The notes under the pieces were generated by a model that was given only the letters and a program-made list of their open reading frames with translations, was not told the DNA's origin and did not search any database. A program made the position numbers and the translations under genes. From contig MNCI01018240.1 in assembly GCA_015680685.1 (NCBI GenBank), positions 1 to 32,284 on the forward strand: a DNA stretch of 32,284 nt, written 5' to 3'. Each line of letters opens with the position of its first letter. The first letter of the stretch is position 1. The stretch is from Gnetum montanum. Its lineage: Eukaryota > Streptophyta > Gnetopsida > Gnetales > Gnetaceae. Shown piece after piece: positions 19,101 through 30,486 of the stretch.

Positions 19101-20265
19101 TGATCATCAGCTAGTAAACATATCACTACATCATAATCATGATAACAAATTTGGAATTCTTAGTTAACCTACTAACCATATTTGAAGAAATATTTAACAT
19201 TATTTCACTATCATAAGTACCCCTTGGCATGATTCAATATCTATAGAATTAAGTGTAAAGAAAGGGGTGTTCTTGATGAACCTACAATAGTGCTTCACAT
19301 TCTTTATTGATTTATTTTATATAAATCCTCTAAACATCAACAAAAAGAAACCATTGAAACATCTTAAATAAAATTTTAGTTGTAAATAGGAAGGCCTTAT
19401 GATCAAAGGTGAAAACTTAAGCCTCTTCCATGTCAATTTCAAATGTAATTCTGATCACATTCAAGAGTAAAAACAAATTCCTTGTCCTTTGTTTAGAAAA
19501 TCTATCTTGTAATGCTATTTCATTAAAACTCTAAAGCATTCTATTTATGTAAGATATATTTCATGGCCTAAAAATATGAAAAACATTATGGATTATACTA
19601 GACTAGCATAAATAATCTCGTGATATTAAAAATGGTATTAGTGATAGCCCAAATAACATAAATGCTGCACCTCTTCCCAACATAAATGTCAAAAAGTTTG
19701 CACTAGTCTAGCTAGTGTAAATATCAAAAATATTGTATTGAATGCTTAGGAAACTTTTAAAAACCATGTAAACACAATAACAGAAAGCTATAGCCTATAA
19801 AACTAAGAACCAACATCACCTTTTGGGACATTTCTGAGATAGTCTTTTGGATCTTGGAGCTTTTCAGAACTTTGATACTTTTTGAACAGTCAAGAGATCT
19901 AAGAGCATGCAACTATTTTCTTCCTAGCATCAACCTATTGTAGCCTTCAAGCTAGATGCATCTAGGATGGTAGTAAAACATACCCACACACTAGATCTCT
20001 CAACAATAATTTTAAATACATTTATGAAATTCTCTTAGTTTCACACTTTAAAATCCAGAGAGGCTTGCATATTTGTATATTCTAAACCTCTATTTTATAG
20101 ATTTAATTCAAAATTTGTAGTGTTGTGGCCACATTTTATTTTCTTTTCTACATTGTCTCTTGTTTTCTCATTGATTTAGTGCTTAATCTATTACCCATAA
20201 ATTATCACTTATCTTTCTTACTTATTTGAACTCGTTAATAGATCATTATGTCCTTAGGTAATCAA
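19101..20265 (+). repeat. 3' LTR of the outer element, truncated at its 3' end
   Basis: Diverged copy of 4052-5235, with the same TATA box (19796-19803). Homology stops after GTCCTTAGGTAATCAATAATA (about 20265); the last 100 or so bases present in the 5' copy (5240-5349) are missing. The cut lies close to the copia LTR end at 20350, so the two events may be linked. Confidence 0.6.
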
Positions 20266-20349
20266 TAATAATGAATTGTTGGTACTCCCATATTTTATTT
20301 CATATATAAATAAATGGTAGGTAAGATAGCTAAATTTTACTTTTTTTCA

Positions 20350-21800
20350 TGATAGTAACTAAGGATCGAGAACTTAGAAGGGGGGTTGAATAAGTTTTAG
20401 AAATTAAAAATACTTCAACCACAAAAAATTGTCAAAGTCTATGTGGTTTCCAAACTTTGGTATTCCACACATGGAGGGTAGATTATTTGCACACCTCTAG
20501 AATTCTTTCCTTTAAAAGAGGTTTGAAGAACACCACATGCTGTACAAGCTTTGAGCTCCAAACTAAAGTGTTTCATCATTGCAAAAGCACTCAATTCTGC
20601 AAGGTCCCAACAACATTAGAATTTGGTTTTAAGGATCCCATAACCTTAAAAAAATTGAGCTACACTTCAAAGTGTTTTGACCCTACAAAACCACTCAATC
20701 TTGTAGGATCCCAACAAGCTCAACATGGGTGCCATCTCACAAGAAGCACATCAACTCTAGAGGGCTACAAGAAAGAGAGAAAGACACAAGGAAAAAATAT
20801 AACTAAATTTAGAAGGTCTTGCACTTTGAAGCACAGTACAACATATAACTAAGCAAATGATGGTATAATGAATAACAAGAGTACAAGAGCCTTGAGTAAA
20901 GAATTAGAAGCTTGATATGAATGATTCTTATCTCATTTCCAAGATTTGGATATCTACTTATAACCTTAGAGTTTCTAAAAACTCCTTGGAATTCATCCAA
21001 CGACTACAAAATGGCTAGTGGAGATGTGTTCTTCGAAGTTGGGATGTCTACCTAAGATTGGTCTCAATTCAGGAGAGATGCCTCTTTGGAAAATGGAACA
21101 TCTTTTGTGGAACATCTCTAGGAAGATGTTTGCTCTAGGACAGAGATGTCTCCTTAACTTTTGACCTTTGTCTTTTGAGGCTTTCTCACATTAATTTATC
21201 TTCTTCCGGATTCTTGAAGCATCTTTATTTGACTTGTAGTCTTTGTTTTCATCCATAATTATCCATGCTCTCATCTTTTCCATGTAGTCATCATTTTGAC
21301 ATCTTGTTGCAGATCTTGGTTCATCAAGTTTTTATTCATGTCATGCAAGATCATCAAACATTACAAAAAATGTATGTTCTCTATTTTCCTTTAAGGTTTT
21401 GGCATATCAAAAGGTCAAAAATCTCTTTCTTTTGGTAATGTACAAAACTTAAGAAAATGGGTTAGTATAATTTAAATAATAGTAAATGATAAAAATACTT
21501 AAGACATATAAATTCCAATGGTAGCCAAGGTTATCACTAGGATAAGGCTCTAAGGATCAAGGTACAAGGTATAGATCGAATAAGTTCACCAAGAGATCTC
21601 TAAAATACAATTCAAGGCAAAAACCTATCTTCATAATATTGCAACAAAAATAAACAACCATGATATCTAAATAGAAAGATGTTAAGATCATAATCTGTCC
21701 ATATTCAAACTATCCATATTACATACAACTACAGATATATTCATAACCATGTACAACACCCACATACATGCAAAATACACAAGTTATAAGCTAACATCCA
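20350..21800 (-). repeat. Probable 3' LTR of the copia remnant
   Basis: On the minus strand it would begin TGGATGTTAGC (21800) after a purine-rich tract and end ..TTAGTTACTATCA (20350), giving TG..CA ends. Near the end it has TTCAACCCCCCTTCTAAG, a phrase common in plant copia LTRs. It contains a cluster of AGATGTC/GACATCT words (21020-21150) and a duplicated segment of about 70 bp at 104-bp spacing (20553 and 20657). A 131-codon plus-strand open frame (20457-20852) lies over that duplication and is probably incidental. No partner LTR was found, so the boundaries are tentative. Confidence 0.45.
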
Positions 21801-21818
21801 AAAAATCTCCTCATTTTT
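21801..21818 (-). other. Purine-rich tract before the copia LTR
   Basis: On the minus strand AAAATGAGGAGATTTTT precedes TGGATG; a few bases upstream is TTTTTGATGATGTCC. It is partly decayed as a polypurine primer. Confidence 0.4.
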
Positions 21819-21869
21819 GGACATCATCAAAAAGGAGAGATCACCTAAGGATTCTAATCACTGACCTAA

Positions 21870-22560
21870 GTCACATCATCTGCATCCTCATTAGAAGTAG
21901 GTGCAGCACAAGAAGATTTATAGGGGTCCTCCTCATCATCATCAGTACTGGTACTAGTGTTGGAGACATGTTGTTTGTTGTCATCATCTAAAGAAGGTAT
22001 TTGAAATAGAGCTCTCCATGGACAAAGCTTCATACAAAATTGAGATGAATCTAGTAGATCTTGATGGTATGGAGCCTACTAAGAGGATGAGGAAGCACCC
22101 TTCCTCTAATAGGTGATAGGATTGGAAGGTCTCCAATAGGAAGAAGTCCCAAAGATGCTCTCCATGGCCTGCTTCTCAAATGTCCTCGGGGCATCATCTT
22201 GATGCTCTGAACTAGGTCCAGGCTACATGGGATAAGAAAGCTTCCCCTAGACATGTCCAGATGGTGCATTAGGGTCCTCTAAATGGAACTCATTTTTCAA
22301 CTCATAGGCTCATGAAGGCCTATTTTCTATTGAATGTCTGGGTGAGGTAGGATAGTCCTCCCTACTATCAGATATGGAAGAAGTGGTGATCTCCTTAAAC
22401 TACCGCCTATCAAGAGGAAGAGGTACTCTAGCTACATCCTTTCTCTTGTGAAGGTAAGAAAGGGTGTGATCTCTTGCTCCCCTTGGATGTCTATACTTGG
22501 ATGTGGAAGAATGAATGAAAAATAAATGTTTGGATTTATGTAATCATGATCAATGAGTAT
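21870..22560 (-). pseudogene. Degenerate ORF downstream of the copia polyprotein
   Basis: Minus-strand frames contain a proline/serine-rich part followed by an acidic end (DDDNKQHVSNTSTSTDDDEE, then ADDVT and a stop at about 21870). It lies where SIRE-type copia elements carry an extra, sometimes envelope-like, ORF. I see no clear signal peptide or membrane segment, so no function is assigned. Several stops interrupt it. Confidence 0.35.
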
Positions 22561-22564
22561 TTTT

Positions 22565-22785
22565 AATGAAATAATGTCTCTTTTGAAAGATAGACATCTA
22601 TGTCATGCCTATAAAAAATAGCTAGGCATCTCACTAAGAAATAGACATCTCTATTGCATCAAATAAAAACATAGGTAGATGTCTCCTTTGAAAAGTAGAA
22701 ATATTTGAGGATATCTCTCTCATATCATGAAGATGTCTCATGAGAGACATTTCTAGGTAGACATCTCAGCAAGATAGGACTCCAG
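22565..22785. repeat. Cluster of AGACATCT / AGATGTCT words
   Basis: At least six copies, in both orientations, of the 8-base words AGACATCT or AGATGTCT and close variants. A similar cluster is in the adjacent copia LTR (21020-21150). Spacing is irregular. Confidence 0.6.
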
Positions 22786-22959
22786 TATGGCTGCGAAGGA
22801 TTATAGTCTTAAAAGATATTTACAATTACTTGAAGACTTACCTCTACTTATCTTCTTGTGGATGAAAATAAAGATGCCTAGGAAGATTTAGAATAAGATT
22901 CCTCTTTTGAGGTTCCACTTCTCACATAAATCTCTTTGATTTTCAAAGACTGGCTTCCT

Positions 22960-24060
22960 TTCAAAAATTTTTTGGAGAGAGTCTCACTCTAATTGTCGTT
23001 CCTTTTGATTCTTCTTACCTTCTTAACTCCCTTGTCCTTTTCAGTTGTCCACATTTTCTTATTGTCTTGCATAGTTTTCTTTCTAGACACATTTGGATAG
23101 GAGCAAGGAGTTTGTAATATATTCAAGTATTCATATGATAATTATTTACATTACTAATCCATTGTTTATGCTCAAATCTATTACAATAATAATACCTAAC
23201 TCTTTTGTTTGGATTAAAGTTATAAAACCTTGAAGTTGCTCTTTGGTTAAATGGAGTACTAGTAGTTATCTTAATCTTTAAAGGGACCTCTTGTTTGTAT
23301 GAGGTTGTTGTAAATACTTGTTCTTGTTGATAGCATCCTAGTTCACTTTTATCATTTGGACATCTTCCCTACCCAACCTCTATTTGAAAAGATTCTTTCC
23401 CTTTAACTAGCCTCTCATTTACAAGTTTAGCATTTGCAAGTTCTTCCTAAATATACTCATAGGATAATGTTAGTTTTTCATTCTTAGCCCTTAGTTCTAA
23501 GGTTTCTTTTGTAAGATCTAAAACTTTAATATTTAATAAAGAAATATCTTGATCCTTATTTTTAATTCCTTATTCAACATTATACAAAAATTTTGAAGAG
23601 ATTAAAGTTGATTACACAAGAGGTCATACCTTTCTTCATTAGTTTCAATTTGATCATCATCATTAGAAAGGCTAGCATTATCATTTGTGAGAACCATACA
23701 GATGAGATATGAGTCTTTTGAAGTGTCATCCACCTCTTCTTCACTTTGTCATTCATCATCCCAGCTTGTGTATACGTTGGTCTTTTTCATATTTGTATCA
23801 TTCCTATCTTTCTGTTGCAACCTACCATTGCTAGGATATTTAGAGGTCACATGGCCTCTTCCACCACATACCCAACATTCTTTTGGAAAAGCATCAAAAC
23901 TTGAGTTTGAAAAACTTTAACATCTATTCTTACCTTTGATGTTGGATTGGTTGGATCCTCATTGATTGAAGCTCTTACTCTTTTTTGCTAGAAGCCTTTG
24001 AATTCTCCTTGATAGAAGAGCTATTTCATCTTCATTATTGAATTCAATAATCATGGAGAA
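22960..24060 (-). pseudogene. Copia Gag (degenerate), two zinc-knuckle remnants
   Basis: Minus-strand nucleocapsid-type protein. In order: EDEIALLSRRIQRLLAKK (about 24040-23985), a CCHC knuckle CWVCGGRGHVTSKY with the last cysteine replaced by tyrosine (about 23880-23835), an acidic SWDDE segment, a coiled-coil stretch (DLTKETLELRAKNEKL, about 23520) and a second broken knuckle YYCNRFEHKQW (about 23198-23160). This layout fits plant copia Gag proteins with an acidic stretch between knuckles. Frameshifts and stops are frequent. No protease or integrase follows. Confidence 0.65.
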
Positions 24061-24130
24061 AATTTGTAGCCTAAAATTAATGCTCTTGAAGTGCATAAAA
24101 TACAAAATTGAATATCTTATTTAGGTTAGA

Positions 24131-24589
24131 ACATTTTTGCAACCATAAAACCTTTTGCAGGCTCAAGCATTCTTGAATTCATTTGGCATTTGTTAGACTT
24201 TTGAGACACATTGGTATCAAATAATCTCAGCATAGTACCATTGCAACAAGAGTCAAGCATCACTATTTACACCATTGGTAACTAGAGTTGTAGATTCAGG
24301 TGAGAATTAGCAAGGGGTTCTTAGATATCAGAGTGGAGAAGTACCTAGATCATGGAGTTTGACTATAGAGCATAACCTAACAGCTCTAACAAGCTTCAAG
24401 CTCCATCCAAGAAAGCTTCTTGTGGATTTAATGAGATAATCGATACTCCTTTGAACTTTATACTTTAAGAATCTTACTATTTAAATAAAGTTTATAGTTC
24501 ATTTGTTGTGCAAAATTCATTCCAAGTTTTAATTTCTATGTTTATTTTTTATTCAAATCTGTAATTTTATTTTCCTTTTTTTTACATTC
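24131..24589. other. AT-rich stretch between copia Gag and element 2 LTR end
   Basis: No gene recognised. It may include the left part of element 2's LTR, but the left boundary cannot be seen. A TTGGTATCAAAT at 24211 resembles an initiator-Met primer site weakly. Confidence 0.4.
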
Positions 24590-24741
24590 TTTAAGTGCTT
24601 AGATGATTGACTAGAATATCCAACACACCTTGGTTCCTCTTTCTTAGAGCTCCTTGGGATTCAAAATCAAAACTATTTCTACACCCAGGACTTTTTCTTT
24701 TTTTTTTCCAATAATCAAAGTTTTCAGGTGCAATTGTTTTC
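24590..24741 (+). repeat. 3' end of the element 2 5' LTR
   Basis: AAGTGCTTAGATGATTGACTAGA and GAGCTCCTTGGGATTC..AAACTATTTCTACACCCAGG align with the outer LTR end (5219-5315) and with element 1's LTR end (ccctcctgtggg..gaactgtttctccc, 6943-6980). It directly precedes a PBS. The full LTR length is unknown; no second LTR is within the window. Confidence 0.5.
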
Positions 24742-24760
24742 TAGTGTTAGAAGGAGGGCC
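24742..24760 (+). other. Element 2 primer binding site
   Basis: TAGTGTTAGAAGGAGGGCC differs from the element 1 site (7031-7049) at two positions, both transitions. It marks the start of element 2's internal region. Confidence 0.6.
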
Positions 24761-26488
24761 TCGACACAAAATCTTAACCCAAAATATTTTTCAAACATTG
24801 AACTTAAAAAACCTATAAACATCTAACATTAAATCCAATGTTGGTGCTCAACTCCATGCAATCAACACCTATGGTAATTGTTGTAGGTAATTTGGGTTTT
24901 CTAAAAACATTTTGTAGCAACTAATGTCCTCTATGAAAACAACATGGTTAATAGTCAAAGCTATCTTTGTGTGTTTCAAGGCTAGTGCTTCTCTATCTCA
25001 ACCATTTCAATTTCCTTGTAGTAAAATTTTTTAATAACCCAATGCTAAATTTCAAATTTCCAAACCTAAATACCCAGTGCACTTGTTGTAGGTGATTTGG
25101 GCTTCTACAATATTTTCATAGTAGTTACTGGATTCTTTGAAACTAGTGTAGCTTGCATTGAAACCTATAATTTCTAATGATTAAAGCTTCCACACGGAGT
25201 GTTCTAAGGGCTAGCATTTTTCTACCCACACATCCAAAATCCTCCTACTGTGAAATCTTATGAAAAGCCAATGTACACCCTTCTACAACTCCAACATAGT
25301 CCTTGGTGAACATCAAAATTTACATTTAATTTTTTTAAAATCAACATATATCCTCTAGGGTGGAAATATTCCTAGATTAGTTTTATTAAGAAAAATACCA
25401 TGTTCCATCACCTACCTTAGCATAGTTGGCTAGGTAATACAGTAATCTATTGAACACCCACATTAACTCCCTACTATAAAATTTTGTTGGAAAGGCCAAC
25501 ATAGTCCTCTCCAATACCTTAGCATAGTACTAGAAAAACCAACATTGCATGTTCACGTTTCTAAATTCAATAAATTTATCCAAGGAGGGATATCACTAGT
25601 GTAATTGACTAGGTAATAGAGTGGGCTATTGCACACCTTCCATTGTAGATCTTGCTAGTAAAGCTAGCATAGTTGATGTTACCAACTTAAAAATGACCAC
25701 ATTTTCCAAGGTGTAGTAAACAACATTTCCATTGCAATGTATACTATACCTATAGTTGTAGTTTCAACTATTTTCCAACCATAACCAATCACAACCTTGG
25801 GAAATTCCACTTGTTGGAATTTTTTGTTTAATTAATTGAAGAAAAACCCTTTAAATTTTTTGAAAAAAATCAACATTTCCATTCATCCTCCTACAACTAA
25901 TACTCCATGTGGTTGTTGTAGTCAGTTTGGATGTTGCTATGAAATTCACAATAGTTTCTAGATTTTTAGAAGTCAACATAGTTTCTCAAGAAACTTGTAA
26001 CATTTTGTTATTAACACTTGGCCTTGGATTTTCCAAAGGCCAAGCCACCTTTTCCCTTTTACCAAACTACCTCGCATATTTTTGCTGACTTAATTACATT
26101 TTTCTTTATCAAACAAACCCCAACATTGCTTTTTAAGACATTTATTGTATCTTTTAAAAAATAACATTTTTTCTTGGTTACACAACAAAACCTAGCATAG
26201 TTTCCATAATGGAAATACACCAACATCCCTTAAACAAGAAAACCAAAAACTTGCTATTTTTATCAACAACATACTTTTGGAAATATACTAGCATATCTTT
26301 CCAAAACCTAACATACTAAAACTAACCATCTTTTTCATATTTAAATTTTTAGAACAACTATTGGACTTTTCAAAGCTCACCTTAGTTTTATAGAGCCCAA
26401 TTTAGTTTTTGTTGACCTAGTGTGGTTTTGTTGGTGCCAATTAATATCTTTACAAAGATCAACCATTCTACTACTGGTCCTTGCATAC
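24761..26488 (+). repeat. Element 2 leader with degenerate ~205-bp repeats
   Basis: TTGTTGTAGGTAATTTGGG at 24878 recurs as TTGTTGTAGGTGATTTGGG at 25083 (205 bases on) with matching downstream segments (GGCTAGTGCTTCTCTATCTC and GGCTAGCATTTTTCTACCCA), and a third partial match TTGTTGTAGTCAGTTTGG is at 25912. Phrases such as CCAACATAGT recur throughout. No coding seen. It is much longer than element 1's leader. Confidence 0.5.
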
Positions 26489-28850
26489 ATGGCCACTAGA
26501 CAAGATACAATTTGCATCTATGATCTAAAAGACCCCATGATCATAGAATGAAGACAATAACTTAGGCACAAAGGGCTAAGAATCTAGATTTCACAGTGAT
26601 TAATGATGAGTTTTACTACTTCCTCTATGTTAAGATGCAAGTCAATCTCTTGATACCATGCTCCAAATCTGATGCTAAGTGCTAGTTTGAAATTGTACAT
26701 AGAGATGGGAAAGAATATATCCCATCTCCTTATGAAAAAATTCCCCTCATTGAATTTTATGCACATATGCTCATACAACTCATAGATGTTTATGAGTTTA
26801 GTGAGAAAATTAGTTCAGAGGATCACCAAAAAGAGCCAAATGAGTCTAAGGCTAAACCAAATCTAGGAATATTTATTGAAAGTATTTTCCAATAGTTGTC
26901 TCATCAAACCACTACTTCCAATTCAACCTCTCCTACATCATCGATGAGATAGGAGCCTCAACCATCTTTCCCTCTTGTCAATCCTATCATGCTTGGGTCA
27001 ATGACCATCATCACTACATACCAGGCCTAACACATGCCTCAATCTACCAACTTCTTCTCATCCATGCTCTTTACAATACAACCTCATCCCACGCACCCAG
27101 CCTTACTAATGTCTACTTCATTGTCTCCCTTTGTTAGGCCAACTAGACCCTCATCGAGACCTGAAGCAACATTATCCTCTTATACTCTCTTTTCTTCCTT
27201 CATATCACATGTGCCAAACCAAAACTCTTCCTTATTCAACCCATCTACAATGATGGTCACTTAAACCCTTCTTTATGTATCAATATTGATCACACAACCT
27301 TAAGCCTCCGAACTCCCTCCTTAACCATCATCACAAATATCACAGCTCACAGGGATGCCCTAAGGCTTAGATCAAGCATTCTAAATAATCCAAGACCTTA
27401 CCAAATAGCTACAAAACGCCAAGGCTAGTGCAACTCAAATGGTCAAGGTTCTAGACTTTTACCAAGAGGATCCTATAAGCCCTATAGTGCCTCAAATAAC
27501 CTTACTCCGAGGCATGCCCATACCAAACTTTACTAAACATAATGATGAAGGGGATCCCAATGCACACTTGGTTATCTTCTAGTCTGACTATTAGTTTTTA
27601 CAAGCTTGGCTTCACATAATATTAAGGATTTTCCCTATGTCTCTCAAAGTTAAGGCTTGTGATTGGTACCTATCCTTGTCTAGAGGTTTCATCTCTTTCC
27701 TTAAGGACCTAAAAAACAAATTTGTCAACTACTTTAGATACAACTTGAAGCCAAATGCTAAATTGGATCAATTAATGAAGGTGAAGTAGAGGTCACTTGA
27801 ACTAGTCAAAAGATTCTTTTTGAGATGGGATTCAAGTCTTAATGAGATTCTAGAGCCTATCTCTAAAATCCACCTATTAGCCATCTACAAGGAAGGAGTA
27901 AATGACTTCATCAAGTCAAAGATCTACTACTTAGAGCCTCATTCACTAAGCTAAGCCTTCTCATAAACTAAGAACATCGAGGAGGTAGTGAAGGTAAGTA
28001 ACAATCTAGCCTACGTGGCCTATAAAGATCAATACAGAAGGAGGGATAGTAATAAAATCAAACAAGAGCATACAAATGTGGAAATAGTAGCAAAAGAGTC
28101 AAAACAATTAGAGAGGTGGGAGTCATGACCTTGCAACACATCTTTAGAAAAATCATAATCATTCACTTCCTATGCCCCAAATCAACCAAGACCAAATATT
28201 GGATAGGAGGATAGGTTTAAGTACACAAGTAGTTGCTTAAAGACAAACGTATACAATAAAAGAAACTATCTAAGAAAGCTGGTAAGAGGAACGATCATGT
28301 TTGTGACATAGCTAGAGACCCAAAAATAGAAACTAAGGATGATCCTAAGTTACCAAAGTACTTTAGACTAGATAGGTTTTTCCATTATCATCAAATGGTT
28401 GTTCATGGCACTAATTTTTGCTTAGCATTAAAGGATGACCGTTAGAAGATGATACACCATAGAAAGTTGTTGTTAAATTAGCCCAACTCTCTAAGAGCTA
28501 ATAATAACTCTTACACTATAGCCTCATTCATGAAAACCAAATGATCTAATCCTTCTTGAAAAACATTTTTCATCAAAGTACCACCACAACCCTAAAATGT
28601 AAAGCCTAGAGAGCTCTTTGTCATATGAGTACCACCTTCCTTAGCCCCTAAGAAGCCTTTCATCATACATGTCCCTCCCTCAATGGCATCAAATTCACAA
28701 CCAATGTCACAGGTTACAAATCCTTCAAGGCCTAAGGAACCATCCATTATCCATGTTCCTCTAACTTCAATGAGCAAGCCTATGATAACCCATGATCAAA
28801 GCCCATCTATAGTGGCCCACATCTTAGTAGTTAGCAAAAACCTATCACCG
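26489..28850 (+). pseudogene. Element 2 gag (degenerate)
   Basis: The ATG at 26489 opens MATRQDTICIYDLKDPMIIE, then a segment FYYFLYVKMQVNLLIP matching element 1 (CYNFLYEKV..ANLPLD), and GKEYIPS (GKEFVPT). A Ser/Pro/Thr-rich middle follows (27034-27264 is its longest open part). The core (about 27510-27960) has HNDEGDPNAHLVIF, ACDWYLSLSRGFISF and NYFRYNLKPNAKLDQLMKVK. The terminal zinc motif reads FFHYHQMVVHGTNFCLAL (about 28378-28430), with the first cysteine lost. Stops are TAG and TAA. Same capsid role as in element 1; inactive. Confidence 0.8.
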
Positions 28851-29026
28851 TAATGGCAAAAAAAACAACCTATCACCAAACGAATAGCCAAGCATAGTAA
28901 AGGTGATCAACAACAAAAGGCTTCAAAATCAACTAACTCACTAAGGTCTACATTAAGGCAACTACATCCACAAACAAGGGGCCCAAGGCATATACATCAA
29001 AATCTAAGCCATAAACTCTTGGAGGG

Positions 29027-29735
29027 ATGGAGAAGGTTAAGACCACCAAGGTTGAAAGATCATGGGAAAAGGAAGAGAATTTCCTTAAGACAATGAAACA
29101 AGTTAAAAAATCTCCCAAACGAAAGAAAATGTCACCAAACTTGTATGACTTGGTAATGACCTTTCCTACTCATAGGGACACAGTAGCTCAAGTGTTGACC
29201 TTTATCCTTGTGAGTAGAGATATGCTCACCAACAAAGAATTAATTCATTCTATCATTGAGCAAGCTTCACATAGAGAAAATAGGCATCAACCCATGCTTC
29301 ACTTTCATAAAAATGATGTGAAGATTGACTCCTAAAATAAAGAAGTGTTATTCACGCATCTCCTCACTACTATATGTGTTGGTAGGTACAAGGTTCATTG
29401 TGTTCATGTAGATGATGGGGTTGCAACTAATATGATATTATTTTCCATTATTAAAAAGATAGGCTTCACTAAGAACATTCATGAAACCACTACCTTAGAA
29501 CTCAAGTCATTTAATGGATTGCAAGTAGTGGTGCAAGGTTCCATCTCTTTGGATTTCATGGTTGGTGAGTAATTTCCTACATTCATGAAGTTCTTAGTGG
29601 TTGAAGAGACACTTGGCTTCAACTTGATATTAGGAAGTTCATGCTTAGCTAAGCTTCACATGGTCTCATCTCTTATACATTAAGAGATTCACTTGCCCTA
29701 TGAGGAAGGGAAAACTATCATTTTGGAGAGATAAT
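29027..29735 (+). pseudogene. Element 2 aspartic protease region (degenerate)
   Basis: A lysine-rich linker (29027-29150) leads to NLYDLVMTFPTHRDT, then a stop at 29333, then the retropepsin part: VHVDDGVATNMI with D-D-G at 29411-29419, ELKSFNGLQVVVQGSISLDF, then after a stop VVEETLGFNLILGSSCLAKL (ILG motif) and EIHLPYEEGKTIILER ending about 29732. It matches element 1's protease closely in order. Both copies have D-D-G, so this is a family trait rather than decay. Confidence 0.8.
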
Positions 29736-30110
29736 GTATCATTACCTTTGATTAACTATGTCAACATTGACTGAGGTTCATAGGTGAAATTTCAAGAGGA
29801 AACTCCCGAAACTTAGACTTGGACCAATAGCAATAAGAAAAACAATGACACAAATAACATCAAATTTGTAGCACTAAATGGTCAATCAAAAAGCCTACCA
29901 ATTTCCATGAAAATAAGGAACATGATGAGAATGAAATCATACAAAGGAAATCCTTTGATTTATCAAAGCTTGAGTAACAAATGTATACTAAATATATTAT
30001 CCCTTCTTTTGCTAATAGAAGCTTGCTCACCTTCACAACCTTATATCATGTTTCATGGTTTGGTTAATTTCTATACATCCTTTGTATACTATCCCATACT
30101 TGCTAGGTAG
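29736..30110 (+). other. Stretch between protease and the 32-bp array (element 2)
   Basis: Probably the remnant of the acidic C-terminal tail seen in element 1 (11356-11661); only weak similarity is visible. A 67-codon open frame (29907-30110) has no recognisable domain. Confidence 0.4.
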
Positions 30111-30315
30111 GTGTAAACTATGGCCTACTAAGGCTTTAACCTGGCAATATTATGGCTTGCTAATGCCTAAAACTAGCAATATTATGGCCCACTATGGTCT
30201 AAAACTGGAAATGTTATGGCCTACCAAGGTCTAAAACTAGTGACACCACAACCCACTAAGGTCTAAAATTGACAACATTATGGCTTGCCAAGGCCTAAAA
30301 CTAGTACATTAATGG
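30111..30315 (+). repeat. Exact 32-bp-period array, six units
   Basis: The core GG(C/T)CTAAAAC starts at 30132, 30164, 30196, 30228, 30260 and 30292, all 32 bases apart. The unit is about TATGGCCTACCAAGGTCTAA plus AACTAGCAATAT. The period is not a multiple of three, so it is non-coding. It lies where element 1 has its own AATAGCCTAAAACTAG repeats. Confidence 0.9.
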
Positions 30316-30486
30316 TCTATATTCCTTTCATCTATTCTATATTTACAATGTGACCTCCTACATCTTGTTTTACACCTTTGCATTTCATTGTCAAAATTAA
30401 AAAACATGGAAAATTGTAAAATATGAAAATTGATTAAAAATTATTATCTTCAATAGCAAAAAATAGTGTATAAAGTTTCTACTATT

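Larger units (their letters stand above)
20350..24130 (-). mobile_element. Ty1/copia retrotransposon remnant, minus strand
   Basis: Reading the minus strand from right to left: Gag with zinc knuckles (about 24060-22960), a repeat-rich stretch, an acidic ORF (about 22560-21870), a purine-rich tract, then one LTR (21800-20350). This order, with an extra ORF after the polyprotein and the phrase TTGATGATGTCC before a purine-rich tract, resembles the SIRE/Maximus copia group. Protease, integrase, RT and RNase H motifs were not found and no second LTR was recognised, so it is internally deleted or truncated. Confidence 0.55.

Noticed and set aside
20457-20852. 131-codon plus-strand frame
   Set aside because: It lies in the proposed copia LTR, over a 104-bp-spaced duplication, with no recognisable domain.
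24205-24235. TTGGTATCAAAT as an initiator-Met primer site of another copia element
   Set aside because: It is in plus orientation, opposite to the copia Gag beside it, matches the standard site only partly, and no LTR end is visible before it.
28592-28777. Minus-strand 61-codon frame
   Set aside because: It is antisense to the proline-rich C-terminal part of element 2 Gag, which aligns with element 1.
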